From positions 11,171,001-11,235,000 of the forward strand of contig CM076948.1 of NCBI GenBank assembly GCA_039566865.1: a stretch of 64,000 bases of DNA, written 5' to 3'. The notes below the pieces were generated by a model. It saw only the letters and a list, made by a program, of their open reading frames with translations. It was not told the DNA's origin and did not search any database. The stretch comes from Aurelia coerulea (Eukaryota > Cnidaria > Scyphozoa > Semaeostomeae > Ulmaridae). Shown piece after piece: positions 42,257-54,100 of this stretch. Position 1 is the first letter of the stretch, and each line of letters begins with the position of its first letter. Position numbers and translations under genes: made by a program.

Positions 42257-42385
42257 ACTAGGGGAAAAAACTATTGTAGGAGAGCCTCGCACTGACTCGA
42301 AAGAGGCTTGGGCTTATGGGCTTGCCCGGTGCGGCAAAGAGGGCGCCGTGCAGATTCAAAGATTCAAAGATTCAAAGCAAAATTG
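42257..42385 (+). pseudogene. LINE piece 7: 3' end with ATTCAAAG tail
   Basis: Reads LTRGKNYCRRASH-like C terminus then GLGLWACPVR, and ends with GATTCAAAGATTCAAAG repeats at 42354-42378, a simple-repeat 3' tail as in many LINEs. It follows from the KTTK end of piece 6. Confidence 0.7.
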
Positions 42386-42423
42386 AAGTGAATTGATGTT
42401 GTTGTTGTCACGGTTGTGGGCTA

Positions 42424-42657
42424 GAGTGCAGTTTAGCGGGCGGCATTCGAATGTTGTGTTGTTGTTTGGCATACGGTAAGGGTTAGGGTTAGTTTCAGAA
42501 AAGCGTTTTCGGCGTAATTTAGCGTTAGTTAGGGTAAGTTAGGGTTAGAAAGGGTAAGTAAGGGTTAGGGTTAGGGTTAGGGTCAGGGTTAGGGTTAGGG
42601 TTAGGGTTAGGAATGGAATGGAATATGACATTTAACGCCGCCCGCTAAACTGCACTC
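42424..42657. mobile_element. TIR-bounded block of telomeric repeats
   Basis: A 21-bp perfect inverted repeat, GAGTGCAGTTTAGCGGGCGGC, lies at 42424-42444 and 42637-42657. Between them, 42478-42611 is mostly GGGTTA/GGGTAA repeats. See the repeat entry. Whether it is a mobile element carrying telomere sequence or a repair scar is open. Confidence 0.65.
42478..42611 (+). repeat. Interstitial (TTAGGG)n
   Basis: It starts with degenerate GGGTTAGTT and GGGTAAG units and ends with a run of about eleven near-perfect TTAGGG units (42563-42611) containing one GGGTCAGGG. It lies in the middle of the window, so it is interstitial. Confidence 0.97.
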
Positions 42658-42922
42658 GTCCCATATTGTGGAGAAAAGCAACGATGATATACAAAGAAGG
42701 GAGTAATAGCTTTTTATGGGTAATAAATGCAACGAACTTCCGGTAGGCTGCTTAATGACTGGATTACGAAGATAATTTAATTATGATATTTCATAGACAT
42801 TAGGTACTAGGCCTAACGCTTAGGTAGGGTGTGTTTAGTTTTAGGTCTAACGCTTAGCTACCTTCTTCTGGCCATCATATATAGTACTGCAGTAGGCCTG
42901 GTCCAACAACAACCCAACGGAA

Positions 42923-43814
42923 ATGGCAAGACTGTTACGATCATACGTCATAAGGGAATTTGTTACTGCTGGCCGCATGTTTCATTCTTCTACAAATCGG
43001 TCACAAAGGAAAAAAATTGTGCTTCTTGGGACAGGATGGGCATCCTACAGCGTGTTAAAAAACATCGACAAGAAGAAATTTGATGTCATCGTAGTGAGTC
43101 CACGGAATCACTTCTTGTTCACACCTCTGTTGAACAGCACGACAGTTGGTACATTGGAATTTAGAAGCATCATTGAGCCTGTTAGGAACATCCATTTTAG
43201 AAGTGATAACCATTTTCAACTTGCAAGAGCAAAAGGGGTAGATGAAGCCCAAAATAAAGTCATTTGCTGCACAGACATTGGTGATAAGCTCTATGACCTA
43301 GATTATGACTATCTCGTTATTGGAGTTGGAGCACTGAGTAATACTTTTGGTACACCAGGTGTGTCAGAGCATGCATTCTTCCTTAAAGAAATTGCAGATG
43401 CCAGAGCCGTGAGAAACAGAATCATAAGTAACTTTGAAGAAAGTCTTTACCCTAATATATCTGATCAGGAAAGAAGAAGATTACTGCACTTCATAATTGT
43501 AGGAGGAGGGCCAACTGGGGTAGAGTTTGGTGCTGAACTGCATGATTTTATCACTGAAGATGTGTCACGTTTGTTTGCACAAGAGAAAAAGGATGTCAAG
43601 GTGACAATGATTGAAGCAAATGAAATATTGCCATCTTTTGATAGGAAATTACGCAGCTTTGCAGAAAAGAAATTCTCTAAGCGGCAAAGCTACAATCTCT
43701 TGAAGGCAAGAGTGGTTGAGGTTGCAGAAGATCATGTTGTTATTGATGATGGGACCAAAATACCATGTGGGATGGTTTTGTGGTCAACTGGTCTTGCACC
43801 TAGATCTTTTATAG
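42923..43814 (+). CDS. NDH-2 exon 1
   Basis: This is 297 codons plus one base, ending at TTTATAG|gtaagc. The start in ACGGAAATGGCAAG is chosen because it gives a full presequence. The frame runs on 13 codons into the intron before a stop, which would lose the quinone-site half, so the splice is needed. A non-coding upstream exon cannot be excluded. Confidence 0.95.
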
Positions 43815-46800
43815 GTAAGCATTTTTTCAGATATCATTATAAAATGGAAATATAATTTACAAAAAAATCTAAATCTTAATCCCAAAAAAATTTGATATAA
43901 GCTAATTTTTACATTTCTTCCCAAACAAAACAACCTATTGAAATAAAAATAGGTACCCAATGGGGATGTGTGAAGAATTTTGGAGCATACAAAATATTAG
44001 GGACAGGAATGTGGACATATTTTCCCGCAATTTTTTGGTTTTTACTTTGCCTGCTTTTCTTTGACAACGATATTATTTAGGCAGTGGTTTTCGGACAGTG
44101 GCGGTGGTTTTCGGACAGTGAGTTCACAATGCAGAATGTGCCAAGAAAATCATTTTTCTGTTTACACTTGGCAAGTATTCCATCTATAAACTCTTTTGCT
44201 TCATTTTTCTTTTCTTTTTTCTATTCTTGAATGCGAAAACAATGGTTCGACTGTCGCTTCTCGTAATGACATTCTGCATAGCTCTCAGTACACAAAAAAC
44301 AATCTAAAAGCTAAGAGATGCGTTCGAAAAATGTTGTTTTGATCTCATTACTATTTTCAATTAAAGTGTGTATAGATATTTATGAATGAAATGTCAAAAT
44401 CCAATAACATTCAAATCCAACCTTTATTCATGCTCCCAAATAACTGATTTATTTGCTGTCCAAAAACCACCGCCATGAACTTTTCAGACCATTTTATATG
44501 ACATCCGCTGTCCTCCCTTCAGTGAAACTTTTAAGTCTTTGGCATAATGCTATGTGTTATTTACATGCTAGACATCCAGTTTAAGTGATTGTTTAAGATT
44601 TTTGCTTCTATTCGCAACAACAACTTCTACACTGCCAAACACAATGAAAGCAACTTCTTTAGAGTGTGTTACATTCATGAAGGCTTTTCGTACAGTTGTT
44701 TTGTATCTATAATGTTAGCTTTCAATACCAAGAAATACACCCACTTTGATGGATTTCATTTGTAACATACTTTTCTGTGGGTTTTCCCAAGTGTCCGATT
44801 ACCACGGCCATCTGATTACCACCACCGACACTCAATGGGGGAATTAAACATATACCCCCAAAGATTGGTTTGGTGGGCCAAAAAAGAACTTCACAGGTTT
44901 CAAGGTTTGATCGATAGCCAAAAGACAGTTGTAGTTTTGTGAATTTGCTTCTATTTTCTGGAAATATTGGTAAAAATTCAATTTGCAGAAAATCCTTTTC
45001 TCCGACATGCATCAAAAGGACCAAAAATCCCCTTGATCAAATTATAAACCATCTCCTCGACCTTGTATACATTTCCTCTCTTTTTCAATTGTCAAGGAAG
45101 CCCAGGGGGGTACTCTAGTATATTCAGGATAGGGGTGCTCAGGTTACTTTTTTGAGTCTAACTTTTCGGCAAGGATTATTTTTTTGGTTCAATGATTTGT
45201 ACAGTTATTTTTTTGGGTTCCTGAAATTCTGGCTTACTTTTTTGGGTCTAAGATATATGGGAAAAACGTAAAAAATGGGGAAAATATAATTTACAAACAA
45301 AATTAGAATCAAGTAACATTACAAAAATAAAAAAACATAAATATCCAAATACATTATGAGAAATCTAATCAGTTAGGGCACTTTTCTGCAGATTTAAGAT
45401 ACTGACTTCATAACTTTTGGGTATGTAAGGTTGGAAAAAATATTTTTTTGGGTCTATTTTCATGTTAGAAATTATTTTTTTGGGTTGATGCGTTGTACCC
45501 CAGCCTGAGCACCCCTGTCATAAATATACCTGAGTACCCCCTGGGCAAGGAAGGAAGGGTGGGGATGAATTCTTTAAAAGCACCGACATATGATGCAATG
45601 TGTTGTAAAAACGCTTTAGCAATCTCAGTGGTTATTATTGTTATTATTATTATCAAATTATTTACAGTTGGTATGATACATAGCATAAAAAACTAATTTA
45701 AACCAACTATTTACAATACTACGAATTACTAGAAATAAAAATATGGGATCCTCACTCTTATTTAATTGCAGATCTTGCATGTACAATTTTGCCCTTTCCA
45801 TTTGATCATTCTTTTAAAAATTGCTGTTGAGTTTGCATTTTTTTATGGTATCTGGTAGTGTATTCCAAAGGAGAGCACCTTTGCATGCAAGTGAATTAAC
45901 TCCGAATGTGTTTGCATTTCTTGTCGGTATTTGCAACAGATTCTTAGTTCGTAATTCATATTTTATGTGTTTCTTTCAAAGAATCAGTTTCAGTTTCATA
46001 TTTAAAAATTCCTCTACATACAATAACATTCAATACAAAATAACTAAAATACAACACAATAATGTAATCATCAAAACAAGACTAAGTAAATGAATTGCAT
46101 GCAGGGGAATTTCTTGAGGAGGAACTCTCTCAGTAGCTAGGCTAATCGAGGAGAGAGCACCCCCTGATTTTAAAGATGACTAATGAACTTGGAAAGACTT
46201 ATTTTCGACATTAAGTTAATTTCCTAATCACTGGTGAATTTTAAATGGCTATAAAATTAGTACTTCTATTCTATGACTTGTAATTGTTTTCAAAAAGAAA
46301 GGCTTTGAGTTTTCGACGAAAGCAACCAGAAGATGGTGAACTTTTTTTATCAACGGGAATGTCATTCCAACACTTTGCTCCAAAATAGCGCACAGACCTG
46401 AGTCCATACTGCAGTGTATTTTTACCAGTTAGAAAAATGTTGTTCTTGCTAACTTGTCGTGTACGATGTTGATGAACAGATTCAACAAATGCAAAGTAAG
46501 AATGAAAACAGGAGGGGGAGATCTTATATGATGAATGTCCACATAAATGATGGATTTTCTTCTGAAAGGCACTTAAAGATTTGAAGCATCAATTTTTGCA
46601 AATTCTTTATGTGGACTTTTCGTTAATCTGTTCTTTCCAGGAGTACTTCAAATGGCATATTGAAATCATTGTGCAGTTCAGTTTCAGTTTCAGTTTTCAT
46701 TATCAACAAATATATCTAAATACATCAATACATCAAAGACTACAAATAAATTACAATTTTTACCTAAATTAAATAAAGACAATCAATATACAGATGACAA

Positions 46801-48155
46801 TATATTAGTACACAAGGATACACTACAAGGATACAATTACACCCAACACAAAGAAATGCAAAGAGACATGGTACAGTACGAAACATAAGTATTTAGATAT
46901 ATTTGTCTAAGGAGGAGCTCTCTAATAGGTAAACTAATCGAGAGAGAGCCCCCCCATCTAAAAACTAAAGAACAAGGAAAAACTTTTCTTAAGAATAAAC
47001 ACAAAACCAGAAGATGCCTCCAAAGAACTAAATGTTGGTGTAAAATCAAAGACCATAACCATTGACAAAGAATTCCTTCAATTTTGATTTGAAAATATTA
47101 AATGAAACTGACATTTTAATGAAAATAGGTATGTCATTCCATAGTTTAGCACCAAAATACTTTATAGACCTTAGACCATAGAGAAAGGTATTCCTTATGG
47201 ATTGAAAAATGTCACCCCTAGCTGCCTGACGAGTTTCATGACTGTGAACAGTGTTACTGAGCGTAAAGTAGTTGAGAAAATGAGAAGGAGAAAGTCCATC
47301 GAGAGACTTGTAGACAAATTTGAGTATATCATGATGTATCATGTCTTTTAGTTTAAGAATTTTTAGAGAAAAGAAGATTGGTGTTGAAGGAGAGAAAAGG
47401 GGCCGAAAGGAGATAGACCTGAGTACTTTTTTTGCAACAAGAAGAGAGGTTCAAGGAAAGTATCATAGGAGAGACCCCAAGTTGATGAACCATAGCTAAG
47501 AAAGGAAGAGAAAATAGAGAAGTAAAGATTTTTCAGAATATCCTGTGGAAGGAGGTGTCTAATTTTGAAGAAGATCCCAGATGTCCTGGAGAGTTTTTTA
47601 GTCAACTCAGAAATATGGAATTTCCAGGAAAGATGCTCATCCATCAGCACGCCCAAAAATTTAACATATCTAGATCTGGTCACTAATTTCTTACCAAATT
47701 TAATAAGAATATGCTCAGGCAATTTCTTTCTAGGGGAGTGAAATACAACAAAGTTTGTTTTTTCAATGTTCAGAGCTAATTTATTAACTTCAAGCCATGA
47801 CTTTACTTTTATCAGTTCTTTATTGATTTTATACTGAAGCTTTGCAATATTTTCAGTTTCAAAATAAATATTTGTATCATCTGCAAACAAGAAGAAAGAA
47901 AGCACTTTGGATACATTAGGCAGGTCATTTATATAGATTAGAAACAGTAATGGACCAAGTACAGAGCCCTGAGGAACACCACAAGTAACTTTGCTAAGAC
48001 TAGAAGAATGATTGTTGATTGAAACATATTGAAGTCTTTCCGTAAGGTAGGACTCAAACCAGTGCAGTGCTGAGCCTCTTATTCCATAGTGACTAAGTTT
48101 TTGTAGTAGAATGTTATGGTTGACAGTATCAAAGGCTTTTTGCAGGTCAATAAAG

Positions 48156-48186
<31 letters not shown>

Positions 48187-51100
48187 ATTTCGCCATCAAA
48201 ATAAAAATGAAAAATAACAGATTCAGAAAAAAAAGCTCTAATTACAATATTTACAAGTTTGAAAAAATTACAGGCAAAAGTTACATATCTAATTTAAAAT
48301 CTAATTTAATAAAAACACCCCATGGTTAAAGATGGCAGGGATAGCATTAAAAGGTCAATGCGACCTTGTTTCCATAATGGTCCCTCCAGGAGTGCCCTTT
48401 GAAATTAAGAAAAGGAAAAATTAGCGAGATAAACAGAGAAAGTTTTCATGAAAAACAGAAATTCATCTAGACCTGAAATAAAGCCTTTCTTAAGGATGAT
48501 AAGTAAGCATGTCTGTAGGCTGTTTTTAGATTTCTAATAATATATGTAGGGACTATCATCAAGACTTTGGAGACTTTTAAAGAATTGATCTTTGATTTTA
48601 TGTTTGAAACTGTTGTTGTTTGTTGCAGATTTTAGTTCTGAGGGTAAACTGTTCCATATTCTAGGTCCTAAATATGAGAGACCATTTTGTCCTGTGTTGC
48701 TTTTTCGGAAAGGTTGAATTAGTTTGTTTTTAGATCTTCGAGTTACTCGGCTCTGGCCAACTGGTAAGAACATCTCTGACATATATGATGGGGCTGCATT
48801 ATCAAAAAAAAGCCACAGCCAATTCTTTTTGAGTCCAAAGTAGATTTAATTCTCTCACTTAAACTGATCAATGCATGATCAGTGGAATGACCATTGCGGA
48901 ATCCAAATTGCATTTGAAACAGGATTTCATGAAGTTCTAGAAAATTGTACAAGCGTTGATGCATGAGCTTTTCAAAGATCTTACTAAATACTGACAGCAA
49001 AGAGATGGGTCTGTAATTTGAATTCTTGGAGGCATCACCTTTTTTGAAAATAGGAATAACTTTAGCAATCTTTAGTTTATCAGGAAAGATACCATTTAGA
49101 AATGATTCATTGATGATTTGAGAGAGCTGTATGGAAATGTGTGGGTCAAGAACTTTCAATAGTTTGACTGGAATGCTATTAGGCCCAGTAGATTTACCCT
49201 TCTTAAGTGACTGGATTATCAAAGAAACCTCAACAGGAACAGTGGGAGATATAAAGAAGCAGCTGTTATTAGAAGAAGCTAGATATCTTAGAGGAGAATT
49301 TGAGTTCCTAGGGATTTTACTTGTAATTTTGTTAGCAACATTGATGAAATAGTCATTAAAGTTGTTGGCAATTAAGTTAGGATCGGTTATCTTATTACCA
49401 TTCTCATTAGTTATGAATGGGATCGAATTTGTTTCACCGCCATTACTTTTCATTTTTATCACACTTCTGATCCCCTTCCAGAGTAACTTCATATTTGATT
49501 TGTTTTCAGCAAAATAATGTTGAAAGTAACTTTTTTTGCTTTCTTTTATCTCATTAACAACACGATTACGAAATAGTTTATAATGGGCATAAACTTCAGA
49601 GGATTCTGTATGTTTGAACTGCTGGAAAATTCTGTCTCTGACCCTCATCATATGTTGGATTTGGTTGTTAATCCATGGTTTGTTTCTTAGTTTCAACGAT
49701 TTTTTGTTTAATTTCTTTTTTGGACAATGTTTTTCAACAAGCTGGTTGAGGTTAGTTAGGAATTGATCAAATTTATGGTCAAATTTATGGTGCAAAATTC
49801 TTAATGCTCTTTTTTGGACACAGTCTATCTGGTTGTTTGATGTCGTCCCATGGTACATCCAGATCAAAGGGCAATAATTGAAATTAGACATAACAAATGT
49901 TATAGAGGATCTTACCCTTTTTGTGGTTCAGATAGGGAGCCACGTGCGAAAAAGCACTTGCTTTCCTGCTCACTTTCTGACAGAGGGCTTTTGTATGGTC
50001 ATCAAATTTCAGCTGAGAGTCAACAGTGACTCCTAGCAATTAATTTCGAGGATGAATTTTGGTTCCTCTTTCAGCCATAAAGCATAACCTGAAATTTTCC
50101 AGGGTTGGCTGCCATGTGATTATCTCTGAACCAGTTAAGGGTGTTACACAGGTCTTCCTCAAGGTTCAGTATCATACTTTCAATATCCTTCCCAAACGTA
50201 TATATCGTAGTGTCATCTGCAAAGTTACAAACTTCAGATTCTCTAACTGCGAGAAGCAGATCATTAACGAAGATACTAAAAAGAGGTAGTCCAAGTACTG
50301 ACCCTTGTTGAACACCTGATTTGATCCCTAGCCATTCACTAAACTCGGATCCAACTTTTATGCGCTGTTTTCTATTCGAAAGGTAGCTGTGGATTAACAG
50401 TAAGCTATGTTGGCCGAATCCATAAGCTGGAAGTTTGAATCTATATCCAACCACTTTCTCCTAGTTTTGAAAGAACATTGAGGACCATATTTTGACAAAA
50501 GAGACAAATGCCCCCATCCCTACACTTGGCAACTCCATTTGTCATACTTTCCATTCATTTACATATCATGCAGGCCTATCATCATATTATTATTTAAAGT
50601 TGATATGTACATAGTTACTAAAAACTAATTTAAATCAACTATTTACAATATAACAAAACTATTTACAAATTAAACAATTACATCTTTTGCCATCCCATTC
50701 TTTGATCCCCCCTTTAAAACTTCTCAAGTTATCAGCTCTCTTTAGTTCATCATCTAGAGTGTTCCACAGGAGACTACCTCTAAACGAAAGAGAATTTAGT
50801 CCATATCGATGTGACTGTGCTGATGGAAGCCTGCATAGCTCTTTGGTGCGGAGATTGTAAGGTATATCCTTTTTAACAAAGAACTCCCAAATATATGAAG
50901 GGTTAAGATGGTTCATGGTCTTATAAATTTCTATCATAAGACTTTGCAGATTCTTCTGGTGAACTGTAACGCTTTCAGCCCTGGCTAAAAGTTGGTCAAA
51001 TGATGAGTCATAATCTCCGTACAAAACCCTCAAGGCACGTTTATTTGTCCTATTTATATCTTTGTTAGCAGTTTTGCTACAAAATAGCCATATCAAGGGA

Positions 51101-54100
51101 CAATATGAAAAGTTTGACATGACAATTGATGTTAGTAGCATTTTAGCTTTCTCTTCATCGAGGAATGGTCTTATTCTTGAGAACGCACATCATTTTTGGT
51201 TTATTTTTCGACATAACTCCTTGACGTGGGCGTCAAATGTTAAAGAGTTGTCGATTTGTACGCCGAGGAGCTTTACCTGCTCGCTCTGCTTTATTTGTTG
51301 TCCACCGATGTTGAGGCAAAACGAGTTGTCACTCTTGAGACCTAAAAACATCATTTGAAATTTCGCTGGATTGGCACACATTCCATTATTTTTAAGCCAA
51401 TCTCAGAGCTTTTTTAAATCGTCCTCTAATTTTATTATGACAGCATCTACAGATGTGTCACATGCATAAATTGTTGTATCGTCAGCAAAATTGCATATCT
51501 CAGATTCCAAATCTGTGAAGAACAGATCGTTTATGAAGATATTGAAAAGCAGAGGTCCAAGTACAGACCCTTGTGGAACGCCTGTGGAAATGCTTTGAAA
51601 AGTGCTGTATGCTGAGCCTACTTTGACTCTCTGTTTTCGATTAGTCAGGTAACTGTATACCAACTTCAAAGCACTAGTCTCAAATCCGTAAGCCTCTAAC
51701 TTCGCTATGAGTAGATCATGGGGTATGCAATCATATGCTTTGGACAAATCCATCAGGATAGTAACAACAATGCCTTTGGTATCAAGACATTTTTTCCAGG
51801 ATTCGACAACACGAAATAAGACATGTTGAGTACTGTATCCTTGCCTAAAGCCGGACAGTAGGTGAGATAGTATTGTAGCAAAATGACTGTCCATTTGTGT
51901 TCCCATAACTCTTTCATAAACTTTGGATAGAGCTGACAAGACACTAATTGGCCTGAAATTTCCTTTCCAGCTGGAATCATCGTTTTTGAAGATAGAGGAG
52001 ACATTAGCTTTCTTTAATTCGTCTGGGAACGAGCAATTTTGTATGGCTGTATTTATGCAGTCAGTTAGGTATGGGCATAAGATATCCTTGACCATCTTTA
52101 TTATCTTAGTGGGTATATTTCCACTGGTGGATTTGCTAGCATCTAGTGCCTCGATAAACTTCATAGCATCCCAAGGGTAAGCATGGGAAAACTGGAATTT
52201 CTGCTCATAATTGACCTCATGTTTGATAGCGATAATACTTGGATGGTTACTGTATTTAATTAAAGCAGCCTCTACTTTCTCATCTAACTCTATGCAGCCA
52301 GATGCTTGCTTAAACATAGGGTCCAGCCCTAGAGAATCCGTAATATTTACAAAATGCGAGTTGAAACATTCAGCGATCATAGTATCATCTGATATAATCA
52401 CTTCGTCCTCAATCAGAATGATTTTTTCTCCCATTGGATTTCCATTTGAAAACATGGGTTTAACCGCTTTCCAAAATTTCTTCTCATTATCGATAGACCT
52501 AGGTTCAATCGAGCGATAGAATTCAAATTTGGGGTCCCTCTGTCTTTTCAACATAGTCGCAGCAGCATGAGCTTTAAAGTAAAATAACAAAGGAATTTTT
52601 TTTGCTGGGAGCCCTAGAGGTCACAGGGGCCCTTAGTTTTTAAAACTAAAGGTAACTTTAGTCCATTTACGTCACTGAGTGATCTGAAGGGAAAATAATT
52701 GTTATTTTTGATATATGTCAGAAAATAGTTTTGAGACAAGAGGCTCCTAAATGCATATTTGATGCTATAGGAAGTGTAAACCAGGCAAATTTTTTTTCAA
52801 CCCTCCTATTTTGTTTCTGTTCTGGACAACCTAAAGCCTTGGCACTTGGCATGTGTGTGGTACTGTACATCATGAGCTGAACCCAAAAATGAAATTCTAT
52901 TTTCAATGTTTTCAATGGATTATATGTCACATGACCTGTTCACAATGCCACATTGTTGCATTTTCAGAGGCATAAAAGGATTCAGTACTAAAAATCTTCT
53001 TTCTTTGATTGTGAGAAAATGAAAAGCAGTACCGGCATCAGTCCAATTTTTATGTATTCTGTGGTTAAAGCGAACGAACGGAGCTAAGAAGAGGCAATCT
53101 ATAAATAGGACAAAGAAACCTCCTACACATGTTATTGTTCCTCTAGCTAAACAATATACCCGCACACGTGGACATCATCAAATACAATAGGTTAATAATA
53201 GAATACCCAGACCCCTTTCTCACGTGGCTTTTATCTCCGTTGATTCTCTTGAAATATCATTTACTTTGCAAAAAAAAAGAGTTTTTAACAGTAATGACAC
53301 CGCACCATCATACAAGAATTCAACGAATTTGCACTTGTGTTGTGCTGAAATACACATAGCCAAATGTTTGAATCACACAAAAACGTATTTATTTGGATAG
53401 AGAATCAAAGTGGTATATCTTTCCTCAGCTTTCACAATTTCATCACATTAGCTGTAGATTTTATTCGGATTATTCGAAGTTTTAACACAGACAGTTTTCA
53501 GAAATTGATAGTGTGAATTTGATTGCAAAAAAATCTATTTTTAATCGTAAGAAGGATAAAAACTAAAAGTCAGAAAGTTTCAAAGCTGTAAGTGCACTTG
53601 GTAAAAATCTACAGAAGACAATCTTGGATATTGTATGTTGAGAAAAAATAGCTATTTTGCAGTCTCTGGTTACAGCCGTCGCATAAATTTGATCTTTGAA
53701 AACTCGTAACTCGGTTAATTTTCAATGGATTTGCAAGATTCTGGTGTCCAAAATTATTTCAAAATCTTACGGACAGGGTTATCTTCCCATGTGTCTGTTC
53801 ATGTTATCATGATTATTTTTCAATATTTAATCAAACATCGAAAAATTTGTGTGGGACAACCCGTATCATTCATTGATTGATATCAAAGGCTTGTTAACCA
53901 ATAAAGTATTCTATTTGTAAGCATATGTATTTCCCCATTCCTTTAGCTCTGTGAATGGTATTTTTGTAGTTTCTTTGTCAAAAAATAAGTATTTTGTGCA
54001 TAAAGAAACAACAAGAATACCATGCACAAAGCTAAAGGAATGGAAAAATACATTTGTTTACAAATAGAATACTTTATTGGTTAACAAACACGGCCTTTGA

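Larger units (their letters stand above)
32400..42385 (+). mobile_element. Plus-strand non-LTR retrotransposon broken by six insertions
   Basis: The LINE can be followed through seven pieces: ~32400-32892, 35336-35627, 36014-37342, 37682-38429, 38954-39202, 39377-39868 and 42257-42385. Each piece resumes the protein where the last stopped: APE endonuclease, linker, RT with IYVDDI, and a C-terminal region. The last piece ends in a tail of ATTCAAAG repeats. Several insertions show target duplications. Frame breaks make it inactive. The protein resembles a LINE clade abundant in corals (from memory of the family, not a search). Confidence 0.85.

Noticed and set aside
42478..42611. Chromosome end suggested by TTAGGG repeats
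   Set aside because: Long genic sequence continues on both sides and the repeats are framed by an inverted repeat, so they are interstitial.
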